This document shows positions 1 to 8,327 of a stretch of DNA of 64,000 bases, piece by piece. Made by a program: the position numbers and the translations under genes. How positions within the stretch are numbered: position 1 is the first letter of the stretch; each line of letters begins with the position of its first letter. Source of the DNA: JAZDCJ01 sp036311985 (GTDB lineage: Bacteria > Actinomycetota > Actinomycetes > Actinomycetales > Micrococcaceae). The notes below the pieces were generated by a model, which did not search any database, was not told the origin of the DNA, and saw only the letters and a program-made list of their open reading frames with translations. The stretch lies in assembly GCF_036311985.1 (NCBI RefSeq), contig NZ_JAZDCJ010000015.1; one strand, written 5' to 3'.

Positions 1-129
1 ATGGCGCGGGTGCGGCCCCCCACCGGAGCGTCCTACGGGCGACCTTCCTCCCGTTCCCCCCCCGCGTCCCGGCCGCGACGCACAGCGCCGACCGCCGGCC
101 GGGACCTGGGCGTGGCCCCGGCGTCGTCC

Positions 130-150
130 TTTTGTACGGTTCACACAAAA
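130..150. promoter_or_regulatory. Inverted repeat upstream of the PucR-type regulator
   Basis: The arms TTTTGT (130-135) and ACAAAA (145-150) are separated by 9 bases, about 36 bases before the regulator start at 186. A TATCCT hexamer at 174-179 sits 6 bases before the ATG, which would fit a leaderless or near-leaderless transcript, although I see no good -35 box. The first 185 bases hold no convincing gene. The operator role is inferred from symmetry and position only. Confidence 0.3.
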
Positions 151-185
151 TGGTGCCGTGCGCCACGCCTGCGTATCCTCGAAGC

Positions 186-1394
186 ATGACTGAAGAGCGC
201 CCGGCCCAGCCGGCCCGCATCCGGCCCGTGCGGCAGACCCAGGCGAGCCCCGAGACGCTCGCCCGGCTCAAGTCGCATTTGGGCGTCTTGTCCACGGTCG
301 CGCTCAAACACCTCGACCAATCGCTGCCCTGGTACCGGGGGCTGCGGCCCGAGGAGCGCGCGGCCCTCGGACTCGTGGCCCAGAAGGGCATCGCCTCCTT
401 CGTCTCCTGGTACGAACGGCCCACATCGCCCCAATGGGTCCTCACCGATGTCTTCGGCGCCGCGCCGACCGAGCTCACGCGCTCCATCTCCCTGCAGAAG
501 GCGCTCCAGCTGATCCGCACGATCGTCGAGGTCGTCGAGAACCAGGTCCCCGACCTCGCGCCGGAAGCGGACCAGGTGCAGCTGCGCGAGGCCGTGCTGC
601 GCTACTCCCGCGAGGTCGCCTTCGCCGCCGCCGACGTCTACGCGCGGGCCGCCGAGTCCCGCGGCGCATGGGACAGCCGGCTCGAGGCCCTCGTCGTCGA
701 CGCCGTCCTGCGCGGCGAGGGCGCCGACGCCCTGCGCTCCCGTATCGCCGCCGTCGGCTGGACCTCGCAGAGCGGGATCCACGTCATGGTCGGCAGCGCG
801 CCGGACGCCGCCTCCCCGGGGTTCGTCGGCGAGCTGCGCCGCGCCGGGCTGCGCCACGCACAGGACTGCCTCGTCGGGATCCAGGGCGAACGGCTCATCC
901 TGATGCTCGGCGGCGTCGCCGAGGACCGGGACGGCTTCGGGCGGCTCGCCGAGTACTTCGGCCCGGGGCCGGTGGTCTACGGCCCCCGGGCGAGCAGCCT
1001 CAAGGAGGCGGCCGGGTCCGCCCACGCGGCGTTCGCCGGCCTGGCCGCTGCCGGCGCGTGGCTCCTCGCGCCGCGCCCCGTCTCGGCCGACGACCTGTGG
1101 CCGGAACGGGTCATGAACGGTGACGCCGCGGCGCGGACCTCGCTCGCCGAGGCGATCTTCGAGCCCCTCGTCGCCGCGGGGAACGGCCTCGTCGAGACGC
1201 TCACGAGCTACCTGGCGCTCGGCCATTCCCTCGAGGGAACGGCGCGGGAGCTGTTCGTCCATGCGAACACCGTGCGCTACCGGCTCAAGCGCGTCTGCGA
1301 CATCACGGGGTGGGATCCGCTCATCCCCCGCGAGGCCTTCGTCCTCCAGACCGCCCTCGTCGTGGGGCGGCTCGAGCGCGCGAAGGCCTTGTAG
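186..1394 (+). CDS. PucR/CdaR-type transcriptional regulator of fatty-acid synthesis (FasR-like)
   Basis: A 402-residue probable DNA-binding activator of the fab genes that follow. The last ~60 residues carry a PucR-type helix-turn-helix, with ELFVHANTVRYRLKRV as the recognition region; the preceding ~330 residues form the variable GGDEF-like sensory part typical of this family. In Streptomyces the gene directly before fabD encodes a homologue (FasR) that activates fabDHPF, so position supports the same job here. I chose the ATG at 186 over a TTG at 132 because the protein from MTEERPAQ gives a normal start and a -10-like TATCCT lies just before it; the ribosome site is poor, which fits leaderless translation. 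The effector is unknown. Confidence 0.8.
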   Translation: MTEERPAQPARIRPVRQTQASPETLARLKSHLGVLSTVALKHLDQSLPWYRGLRPEERAALGLVAQKGIASFVSWYERPTSPQWVLTDVFGAAPTELTRSISLQKALQLIRTIVEVVENQVPDLAPEADQVQLREAVLRYSREVAFAAADVYARAAESRGAWDSRLEALVVDAVLRGEGADALRSRIAAVGWTSQSGIHVMVGSAPDAASPGFVGELRRAGLRHAQDCLVGIQGERLILMLGGVAEDRDGFGRLAEYFGPGPVVYGPRASSLKEAAGSAHAAFAGLAAAGAWLLAPRPVSADDLWPERVMNGDAAARTSLAEAIFEPLVAAGNGLVETLTSYLALGHSLEGTARELFVHANTVRYRLKRVCDITGWDPLIPREAFVLQTALVVGRLERAKAL

Positions 1395-1471
1395 GATACC
1401 TACAAGGCGTTCCGACGAGCTTGGTGCGCCACGACACCCGTTCACGCCCACATCTTTGGAAAGCTGGAACA

Positions 1472-2422
1472 GTGCTAGCAATCGTGTGCCCCGGCCAGGG
1501 ATCCCAGACGCCGGGCTTCCTGTCCCCATGGCTCGAGCTCCCCGGCGTCGCCGACCACCTCGCCTCCCTCTCGGAGATCGCCGGGCGCGACCTCGCCGCC
1601 CACGGCACGGTCTCCGACGAGGAGACGATCAAGGACACCGCCGTCGCGCAGCCGCTCATCGTCGCCGCCGGCCTCGTGTCCGCACGCGCCCTGTTCGCCG
1701 GCGGGGCCCTGCCGGCCGGGACCGTCCTCGCCGGGCACTCCGTCGGCGAGATCACCGCGAGCGCCCTGTCCGGCGCCCTGGGCGAGGCCGACGCCGTGAC
1801 GTTTGTCCGCGAACGCGCCAACGCGATGGCCGAGGCCGCCGCCGCGACGCCCACCGGCATGACCGCCGTCCTCGGCGGCGATCCGGACGAGGTCGCCGCG
1901 GCGATCTCCGCCGCCGGGCTGACCGCCGCCAACGCCAACGGCGCGGGCCAGACGGTCGCCGCCGGGACCCTCGAGCAGCTCGCCGCCTTCGCCGCCGAGC
2001 CCCCGTCCAAGGCCCGCGTCATCCCGCTGAAGGTCGCCGGCGCGTTCCACACCCACCACATGTCCCCGGCCGTCGACGTGCTGCGGGAGCTCGCCCCCCG
2101 GCTCGCCCCCGCGGATCCGGCCACGACGCTCCTGAGCAACTACGACGGCGCACCCGTCACCGACGGCGCGGCCAACCTCGACAGCCTCGTCGCCCAGGTC
2201 TCCCGCCCCGTGCGCTGGGACCTCTGCATGGAACGGCTCGCCGCCCTCGGCGTGACGGGCCTGCTCGAGCTCCCGCCCGCCGGCACGCTCACGGGCCTGG
2301 CCCGCCGCGGCCTCAAGGGCGTGGCCACCCTCGCGCTGAAGTCCCCCGAGGACCTCGACGCCGCCCGCGCCTTCGTGGCCGAGCATTCCGCGACCACCGA
2401 TGGAGAGGACTCCCCCGCATGA
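1472..2422 (+). CDS. fabD: Malonyl-CoA:ACP transacylase
   Basis: A 316-residue cytoplasmic enzyme that loads malonate from malonyl-CoA onto ACP for type II fatty-acid synthesis. The N-terminus has the GQGSQ motif (residues 8-12), the nucleophile Ser90 lies in GHSVGE, and His193 in GAFHTHHM is the catalytic partner. The GTG start at 1472 has a GGAAAG ribosome site about 8 bases upstream and gives the standard family start (LAIVCPGQGSQ). The stop overlaps the fabH start as ATGA, so the two are translationally coupled. There are 77 bases between the regulator and this gene. Confidence 0.95.
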   Translation: MLAIVCPGQGSQTPGFLSPWLELPGVADHLASLSEIAGRDLAAHGTVSDEETIKDTAVAQPLIVAAGLVSARALFAGGALPAGTVLAGHSVGEITASALSGALGEADAVTFVRERANAMAEAAAATPTGMTAVLGGDPDEVAAAISAAGLTAANANGAGQTVAAGTLEQLAAFAAEPPSKARVIPLKVAGAFHTHHMSPAVDVLRELAPRLAPADPATTLLSNYDGAPVTDGAANLDSLVAQVSRPVRWDLCMERLAALGVTGLLELPPAGTLTGLARRGLKGVATLALKSPEDLDAARAFVAEHSATTDGEDSPA

Positions 2423-3474
2423 GCCCCACCCTGGCCCAGAAACCGCTCCGCGAGCACACCCGCATCCACGGCGTCGGCGCGTTCCGCCCGGACGTGATCG
2501 TCACCAACGACGACGTCTGCCAGTGGATCGACTCCTCCGACGAGTGGATCCGCCAGCGCACGGGGATCGTCACGCGCCACCGCGCCGGCGCCGAGACCTC
2601 GCTGCTGGACATGGCGGAGGGCGCCGCCCGGGACGCCCTCGCGGCAGCGGGCATCGAGGCGTCACAGCTCGGCGCCGTGATCGTGAGCACCGTGACGTTC
2701 CCCTACGCCACGCCGTCGGCCGCCTCCGCCCTCGCCGAGCGGCTCGGCGCCACGCCGGCCCCCGCGTTCGACATCTCCGCCGCGTGCGCCGGGTACTGCT
2801 ACGGGATCGCCCAGGGCGACGCCCTCGTGAAATCCGGCTCCGCCGAGTACGTCCTCGTCGTCGGCGCCGAGAAGCTCTCCGACTTCATCGACCGGCACGA
2901 GCGCACCATCTCCTTCCTCCTCGGCGACGGCGCCGGCGCGGTCGTCATCGGCCCGGCCGACGCCCCCGGGATCGGTCCCTCCATCTGGGGCTCCGACGGC
3001 GGAAAGTGGGACGCGATCGGCATGACGCACTCGCTCGTCGACCTCCGCGACGTCGTCGTCGAGGCCGAAGAGGAGCTCGACGGTTCGTTCCCCGTCGGGA
3101 CGTCCGAGGCCAAGCTGTGGCCGACGCTGCGCCAGGACGGGCAGACCGTGTTCCGCTGGGCCGTGTGGGAAATGGCCAAGGTCGCCAAGCGCGCCCTCGA
3201 GGAGGCCGGCATCCAGGCCTCGGATCTCGCCGCGTTCCTGCCGCACCAGGCCAACATCCGGATCATCGACGAGATGGTCAAGCAGCTCAAGCTGCCCGAG
3301 GACGTCGTCGTCGCCCGCGACATCGTCGACTCGGGGAACACGTCCGCCGCCTCCATTCCGCTCGCCATGCACCGCCTGCTCCAGGAGCAGCCGGAACTCT
3401 CCGGCGGACTCGCCCTGCAGATCGGCTTCGGCGCGGGCCTGGTCTTCGGCGCGCAGGTCATCGTCCTGCCCTAG
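2419..3474 (+). CDS. fabH: 3-oxoacyl-ACP synthase III
   Basis: A 351-residue condensing enzyme that starts fatty acids by joining an acyl-CoA primer to malonyl-ACP; in actinobacteria the primer is usually branched. The triad is complete: Cys123 in SAACAGYCYG, His276 in LPHQANIRI and Asn307 in DSGNTSA. The length is normal. The ATG overlaps the fabD stop by four bases and has GGAGAGG about 10 bases upstream, inside the end of fabD. This is the housekeeping FabH; the related but distinct OleA lies at 30413-31438 and differs by its NLEP glutamate. Confidence 0.95.
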   Translation: MSPTLAQKPLREHTRIHGVGAFRPDVIVTNDDVCQWIDSSDEWIRQRTGIVTRHRAGAETSLLDMAEGAARDALAAAGIEASQLGAVIVSTVTFPYATPSAASALAERLGATPAPAFDISAACAGYCYGIAQGDALVKSGSAEYVLVVGAEKLSDFIDRHERTISFLLGDGAGAVVIGPADAPGIGPSIWGSDGGKWDAIGMTHSLVDLRDVVVEAEEELDGSFPVGTSEAKLWPTLRQDGQTVFRWAVWEMAKVAKRALEEAGIQASDLAAFLPHQANIRIIDEMVKQLKLPEDVVVARDIVDSGNTSAASIPLAMHRLLQEQPELSGGLALQIGFGAGLVFGAQVIVLP

Positions 3475-3560
3475 GCTGGACGCGGACACCACAGATCCCC
3501 GTCGCCCGCGCGGCGGAACACACGTCGGGACAGCCCCGGCACAAGAGAAAGGGAGCCACC

Positions 3561-3806
3561 ATGGCTAGCAACGAAGAAATCCTGGCCGGCCTGGCCGAGA
3601 TCGTCAACGAAGAGACCGGCCTTGCCACCGAGGCGGTCGAGCTGGACAAGTCCTTCACCGACGACCTCGACATCGACTCCATCTCGATGATGACGATCGT
3701 CGTCAACGCCGAGGAGAAGTTCGACGTCAAGATCCCCGACGAGGAAGTCAAGAACCTCAAGACCGTCGGCGACGCCGTCAACTTCATCGCCTCCGCCCAG
3801 GCCTAG
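3561..3806 (+). CDS. acpP: Acyl carrier protein
   Basis: An 81-residue acidic carrier of growing acyl chains. Ser40 in DLDIDSISMM is the phosphopantetheine attachment site; the residue after the serine is Ile rather than the Leu of the textbook DSL motif, a small substitution that still fits helix II. The ATG follows AAAGGGAG at good spacing. It sits 86 bases after fabH and 119 before fabF, in the usual fabD-fabH-acpP-fabF order. No separate promoter is obvious in the gaps. Confidence 0.96.
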   Translation: MASNEEILAGLAEIVNEETGLATEAVELDKSFTDDLDIDSISMMTIVVNAEEKFDVKIPDEEVKNLKTVGDAVNFIASAQA

Positions 3807-3925
3807 CCTGCGGTAGGCGACGGCGGCGGGACTCTCCGCCGTCGGACGGGCGGTCCCCCGCACCCCGGCGGGCCGCCCGTCGCAGCATCCCCGATCGACC
3901 CTCCATCAGGACAGAGAGAAGACCC

Positions 3926-5164
3926 ATGGCACGCAAAGTAGTCATCACCGGGCTCGGCGCGACCACGCCGATCGGCGGGGATGTCCCGACCCTCTGGGCG
4001 AACGCGCTCAAGGGCGTCTCCGGGGCCCGGACCCTCGAGGATCCCTGGGTCGAGGAATTCCAGCTGCCCGTCCACTTTGCGGCCCGGGCCTCGACCCCCG
4101 CCTCCGAGGTGCTCAGCCGCGTCGAGATGAAGCGCATGGACCCCTCGACGCAGTTCGCCGTCGTCGCCGCGCGCGAGGCCTGGCGGGACTCGGGCATCGA
4201 GGAGATCGACCACGACCGCTTCGCCGTGGCGTTCGCGACCGGCATCGGCGGCGTCTGGACCCTCCTCGACGCGTGGGACACGCTCAAGGAGAAGGGGCCC
4301 CGCCGCGTCCTGCCGATGACCGTTCCGATGCTGATGCCGAACGGTCCCGCCGCCGCCGTCAGCCTCGACCTCGGCGCGCGCGCCGGCGCCCACACGCCCG
4401 TCTCGGCCTGCGCTTCCGGCACCGAGGCGATGGACGTGGGCCTCAAGCTCATCCGCGACGGCAAGGCGGACGTGGTCATGGTCGGCGGCGCCGAGGCCGC
4501 CATCCACCCGATGCCGCTCGCCTCCTTCGCCGCCATGCAGGCGCTCTCCAAGCGCAACGACGATCCCGAGCACGCCTCGCGCCCGTACGACATCGACCGC
4601 GACGGCTTCGTCATGGGCGAAGGCGCGGGTGCCCTGGTCCTCGAGGCGGAGGAACACGCGCTGGCCCGCGGAGCCAGGATCTACGCCGAGCTCGCCGGGA
4701 CCTCCGTGACCGCCGACGCCTACCACATCACCGCCCCGGACCCCGAGGGTCTGGGCGCGACGCGCGCGCTGAAGGCCGCGATGTTCGACGGCCGGATCCA
4801 GCCCGAGGACGTCGTCCACGTCAACGCGCACGCGACGTCGACCCCCGTCGGAGACAAGCCGGAGTACACCGCGCTGAAGGCCGCCCTCGGGAACCGCGTC
4901 GACGATGTCGCCGTCTCGGCCACGAAGTCGCAGATGGGGCACCTCCTCGGCGCCTCGGGCGCCGTCGAGTCGGTCCTGACGGTCCTGGCGGTCCACGAGC
5001 GCCGGGCCCCGGTGACGATCAACCTGGAGAACCAGGACCCCGACATCCCGCTCGACGTCGTCACGGGAACCCCGCGGGAGCTTCCGGCGGGCCAGGTCGT
5101 CGCCCTGAACAACTCTTTCGGCTTCGGAGGGCACAACGCCGTCGTGGCGATCCGGAGCGTCTAG
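3926..5164 (+). CDS. fabF: 3-oxoacyl-ACP synthase II
   Basis: A 412-residue chain-elongating condensing enzyme. The Cys-His-His triad is complete: Cys162 in VSACASGTEA, His302 in NAHATST and His339 in KSQMGHLLGA. The C-terminal NNSFGFGGHN motif is present. The ATG follows a purine-rich GACAGAGAGAAG site. It is the last gene of the fab block and is followed 16 bases later by a strong hairpin terminator. No KasB-like paralogue lies next to it. Confidence 0.95.
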   Translation: MARKVVITGLGATTPIGGDVPTLWANALKGVSGARTLEDPWVEEFQLPVHFAARASTPASEVLSRVEMKRMDPSTQFAVVAAREAWRDSGIEEIDHDRFAVAFATGIGGVWTLLDAWDTLKEKGPRRVLPMTVPMLMPNGPAAAVSLDLGARAGAHTPVSACASGTEAMDVGLKLIRDGKADVVMVGGAEAAIHPMPLASFAAMQALSKRNDDPEHASRPYDIDRDGFVMGEGAGALVLEAEEHALARGARIYAELAGTSVTADAYHITAPDPEGLGATRALKAAMFDGRIQPEDVVHVNAHATSTPVGDKPEYTALKAALGNRVDDVAVSATKSQMGHLLGASGAVESVLTVLAVHERRAPVTINLENQDPDIPLDVVTGTPRELPAGQVVALNNSFGFGGHNAVVAIRSV

Positions 5165-5180
5165 GCAGCGCACCTCGTGC

Positions 5181-5224
5181 GAAGGGCCGGGAGCGGAACC
5201 CGAGGGTTCCGCGCCCGGCCCTTC
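5181..5224 (+). terminator. Rho-independent terminator after fabF
   Basis: The left arm (5181-5200) and right arm (5205-5224) pair over 19 positions around a CGAG loop with one A/G mismatch, just after the fabF stop. The downstream tract is T-containing (CCTGTTGCTGTTG) rather than a pure T run, as is common in high-GC genomes. Confidence 0.75.
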
Positions 5225-5282
5225 CCTGTTGCTGTTGCCGTTGCCGCAGCCGCAACCGTCCGTGGTATCCCGGGGCACGGCT

Positions 5283-5312
5283 GCGCCCGCCGGCTGGAGG
5301 TCCGGCGGGCGC
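5283..5312 (-). terminator. Hairpin between fabF and DUF3145, probably ending the DUF3145 transcript
   Basis: A perfect 11-bp stem (GCGCCCGCCGG at 5283-5293 with CCGGCGGGCGC at 5302-5312) with an 8-base loop lies 20 bases beyond the DUF3145 stop on the minus strand. There is no T tract. With the fabF terminator it isolates the convergent genes. Confidence 0.55.
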
Positions 5313-5332
5313 TCGTCGGGATTCGGAGGGCC

Positions 5333-5836
5333 CTAGCCGACCTGGTGCAGCCAGCGGACGGGAGCCCCGTCGGTGGCGTGGCGGAACGGCTCGAGCTCCT
5401 CGTCCCACGCCTCGCCGAGCGCCAGGGAGAGCTCCTGGTAGACGGCGGCGGGATCGCCCGAGCCCTGTTCATAGGCGTAGCGGATGCGGTCCTCGCCGAC
5501 CATGATGTTGCCGGCGCTGTCCGTCGTGGCGTGGAAGATCCCGAGCTCGGGAGTATGGGACCAGCGGCTGCCGTCGGCTCCGGGGCTCGGTTCCTCCGTC
5601 ACCTCGTAGCGGAGGTGGGCCCAGCCGCGCAGGGCGGAGGCCAGCTGCGCGCCGATTCCCTGCGGTCCCGCCCAGGCGATCTCGGAGCGGTACATTCCGG
5701 GCGCGGCGGACTGCGGCGACCACTTCAGATCGGTCCGCTCGTCGACGACGGAACCGATCGCCCACTCGATATGCGGGCACAGTGCAGAAGGGGCCGAGTG
5801 TATGAACAAGGTGCCCCGCGTCGTTGGTACAGACAT
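5333..5836 (-). CDS. DUF3145 family protein
   Basis: A 167-residue cytoplasmic protein of unknown function, found almost only in actinobacteria and conserved next to the fab operon (also beside fabF in Streptomyces). The sequence shows no signal peptide or membrane segment; it is rich in aromatic and acidic residues and has regularly spaced tryptophans in WAIGS, WAGPQG, GWAHL and WSHTPELG. The ATG has GGAGG seven bases upstream. It is convergent with fabF, so conserved linkage is not simple co-transcription. A role in lipid metabolism is only inferred from neighbourhood. Confidence 0.85.
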   Translation of the reverse strand: MSVPTTRGTLFIHSAPSALCPHIEWAIGSVVDERTDLKWSPQSAAPGMYRSEIAWAGPQGIGAQLASALRGWAHLRYEVTEEPSPGADGSRWSHTPELGIFHATTDSAGNIMVGEDRIRYAYEQGSGDPAAVYQELSLALGEAWDEELEPFRHATDGAPVRWLHQVG

Positions 5837-5945
5837 GCCATCCTCCAGTTGCCGTTGGTACGTCTTCCCCTACGACCAAGCGGATCCTGTGGAACAGCGG
5901 TGTCACTAGGGATCATTGTGCACGATTACGGCGCCGCGCGCCACC

Positions 5946-5973
5946 GGCCGCACCGGAAGGCCACGGTGCGGCC
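5946..5973 (-). terminator. Inverted repeat downstream of xerC
   Basis: GGCCGCACC (5946-5954) pairs with GGTGCGGCC (5965-5973). An overlapping alternative stem GGAAGGCC (5955-5962) with GGCCTTCC (5970-5977) competes with it. It lies just after the xerC stop on the minus strand but has no T tract, so a terminator role is plausible but unproven. Confidence 0.4.
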
Positions 5974-5979
5974 TTCCGC

Positions 5980-6933
5980 TCAGGCGCGGGGGTGCGCCTG
6001 CTGGTAGCTCTGGCGCAGCCTGTCCACCGAGACGTGCGTGTAGAGCTGGGTCGTGTTCAGGGAGCTGTGGCCGAGGAGCTCCTGGACGGCGCGCAGGTCC
6101 GCCCCGCCGTCCAGCAGGTGCGTGGCGGCGGTGTGGCGCAGGGCGTGGGGGCCGGAGGCGGCGGTGTCGCCGAGGCGGGCCAGTGCCCGGGCGACGGCGT
6201 CGCGGGCCTGGCGCTGGCCCAAGCGGCCGCCGCGGAGCCCCAGGAAGAGCGCCCGCCCGCTCCGGTCGTTCGCGAGCACGGGCCGTCCGCGCCGCAGCCA
6301 GTCCGAGACGGCGTCGAGGGCGGGAACGCCGAAGGGCACGGTCCGCTCCTTGTCCCCCTTGCCGATGACGCGCACGGTGCGGCGGTCGTGGTCGACGTCG
6401 TCGAGGTCGATCCCCACGAGCTCGCCGACGCGCAGGCCGGTGGCGTAGAGGAGCTCGAGCAGGGCGCGGTCGCGGTCGTGCCGGGCGGTCGCCGTGGCGT
6501 CGTCGTCCTCCAGCGCATCCGCGGACTGCTCGAGGAGGCGGTCCACTTGGGGACGCTGGAGCACGTGGGGCAGGACGCGTTCGGCCCGGGGTGCGAGGAG
6601 CCGCGCGGCGGCGTTGGACTCGACGATGCCCTCCCGGCGGGCCCAGGCCAGGAAGGTCCTGACGGCGGCCGTGCGGCGGGCCAGCGTGGATCGTGCGAGG
6701 CCGGACTCGCGCTGCTCACCGAGCCACCAGCGCAGGAATCCCAGGTCGAAGTCCTCCCAGCGTGCGATGCCCTGCGTGGCGGCGGACGCGATGAGTGACC
6801 GGACGTCGCCGATGTAGGCGCGGACGGTATGCGCGCTCCGGCCCCGTTCCAGCCGCAGGTGCCGTTCGAAGCCGTCGAGGGCGGCCACGAGGGCGGGCGC
6901 GGCGGTGGGCCGCTCCCCCGGATTCGACTGCAT
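5980..6933 (-). CDS. xerC: Tyrosine recombinase XerC
   Basis: A 317-residue site-specific recombinase that, with XerD, resolves chromosome dimers at dif. The N-terminal SAM-like core-binding domain spans residues ~12-105 and the catalytic domain ~125-315. All catalytic residues are visible: Arg168 (TGLRVGEL), Lys192 (GKGDKER), His263 and Arg266 (HALRHTAA), His289 (LGHSS) and Tyr298 (QLYTH). I chose the ATG at 6933 because GGGGGA lies nine bases before it; the ATG at 6942 abuts that site, and a longer start at 7005 adds an unconserved leader. It closes the yraN-comM-dprA-xerC group, as in other actinobacteria. Confidence 0.92.
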   Translation of the reverse strand: MQSNPGERPTAAPALVAALDGFERHLRLERGRSAHTVRAYIGDVRSLIASAATQGIARWEDFDLGFLRWWLGEQRESGLARSTLARRTAAVRTFLAWARREGIVESNAAARLLAPRAERVLPHVLQRPQVDRLLEQSADALEDDDATATARHDRDRALLELLYATGLRVGELVGIDLDDVDHDRRTVRVIGKGDKERTVPFGVPALDAVSDWLRRGRPVLANDRSGRALFLGLRGGRLGQRQARDAVARALARLGDTAASGPHALRHTAATHLLDGGADLRAVQELLGHSSLNTTQLYTHVSVDRLRQSYQQAHPRA

Positions 6934-7097
6934 GGCGTCCATTCCCCCAGCTTGCCCGGAGGCGACGCGCATCCCAAGGCTCCACGCCGCATGGCACCCT
7001 GCCACCGTTCCACACGGCCTCCGGCCCTCGCACCCTGTGGTCCCCGGCGTCGGCCGGCGCCGTCCGCCGCCGCCCCTCGGGACCGGCCGTTACGGAC

Positions 7098-8327
7098 CTA
7101 CCCTTCCGCGGGCCGCACGCGCTGCCAGCCGCCCTCCGTCCGCCGTGCCAGGCCGCGCGCCTCGAGGCGCGACAGCCCGCCGAGGACCGCTCCGATGCCG
7201 AGCCCCGCCACCGCGGTGAGCTTGTCGGGGCTTGCGCCGCTGCGGACGGGGAGGGCATCGAGCAGCAGGAGGTCCTGGATGTCGAGGCCGTCGTGCGGGC
7301 GGCGGGCTTGCGCGTCGCGGGCGTCCTCCGCCGCCCGGGCGGGAGCGGAGAGCGCGCCGCCGGCCTGCCCCAGGAGTTCGAGGGCCTCCGCGGCGTCGGT
7401 GACCGCGACGGCCGCGCCCTCGCGCAGCAGGCGGTGGCATCCGGCGGAGTTGCTCGAGAACACCGAACCCGGAACGGCCCCGACCTCGCGGCCGATCTCG
7501 GCGGCCCGCCGCGCGGTCGTCAGGGCGCCGGAGCGCCATCGCGCCTCGACGACGATCGTGGCCCCGCACAGCGCGGCGATGATCCGGTTCCGCTGGAGGA
7601 AGCGCCAGCGGTTCGGATTCGCGCCGGGTGCGACCTCGGCGAGCAGCACGCCGTCCCCGGCGACCGCGCGCAGGAGTTCCTCGTTACCGGCCGGATAGAA
7701 GCGGTCCAGCCCGCCCGCCATCACGGCGATCGTCGGCGGGGATGCGGTCCCCGCCGGCGCCGAGAGGGCCGCCGCGTGGGCGCGCGCGTCGATGCCGAAC
7801 GCCCCGCCGGAGACGACGGTGACGCCGGCCGAGACCACCTGGGCGCTCAGCTGCGCGGTCACCTGGCGGCCGTAGTCGGTGGCGTCCCGGCTTCCCACCA
7901 CGGCCATCAACCGGGAGGCCTCCGCGATGCGGCGCGGCAATTCCCGGCCCCTCCACCACAGGCCCAACGGGGCGGCCGGGCCGAGGTCATCGAGCTGCCG
8001 TGGCCATGCCTCGTCCTCGGGAACGAGCAGCCCTCCGCCGAGCCGGGCCATGGTGGCGAGGTCCCGTTCGGGCCGCGCGTCGGCGGCCCGGGGCCGCCAC
8101 CGCTCCAGGCCCCGGTCGAGGCGCAGCTCCTGGCGCGGGGAGCCGTCCAGGAGCTCTGCGACGGCCTGCTGAAGCGCCGCGGGGGCCTGTCCCGTGTGTC
8201 CCGTGATGAGGCGGTAGGCATCGACGGGGCCGGCGGCCCTCACCAGCGCGTTCCCGGTGGCGTCGTTGGGCTCGAACAAGCGGGCCAGTCCGGCACGGGC
8301 CGTCCTGATGCGTTCGATCTCGTTCAT
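7098..8327 (-). CDS. dprA: DNA-processing protein DprA
   Basis: A 409-residue protein that, in naturally transformable bacteria, binds incoming single-stranded DNA and loads RecA. The extended Rossmann fold shows the family signatures VVGSRDATDYG and SGGAFGIDARAHAAAL in the middle of the protein, with an N-terminal helical region and a C-terminal winged-helix-like region (~residues 340-409). The ATG overlaps the comM stop as ATGA, so expression is coupled. With ComM next to it the locus has the core late transformation functions, although pili and ComEC are not in this window. Confidence 0.92.
   Translation of the reverse strand: MNEIERIRTARAGLARLFEPNDATGNALVRAAGPVDAYRLITGHTGQAPAALQQAVAELLDGSPRQELRLDRGLERWRPRAADARPERDLATMARLGGGLLVPEDEAWPRQLDDLGPAAPLGLWWRGRELPRRIAEASRLMAVVGSRDATDYGRQVTAQLSAQVVSAGVTVVSGGAFGIDARAHAAALSAPAGTASPPTIAVMAGGLDRFYPAGNEELLRAVAGDGVLLAEVAPGANPNRWRFLQRNRIIAALCGATIVVEARWRSGALTTARRAAEIGREVGAVPGSVFSSNSAGCHRLLREGAAVAVTDAAEALELLGQAGGALSAPARAAEDARDAQARRPHDGLDIQDLLLLDALPVRSGASPDKLTAVAGLGIGAVLGGLSRLEARGLARRTEGGWQRVRPAEG

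Noticed and set aside
1..189. A 62-codon open frame at the very start of the window
   Set aside because: Pro/Arg/Ser-rich composition with no ribosome site or motif; it overlaps the regulator's promoter region.
5225..5256. GTTGCT/GTTGCC hexamer-like repeat after fabF
   Set aside because: Only about four imperfect copies in a terminator-containing gap; too short and degenerate to be a functional repeat array.
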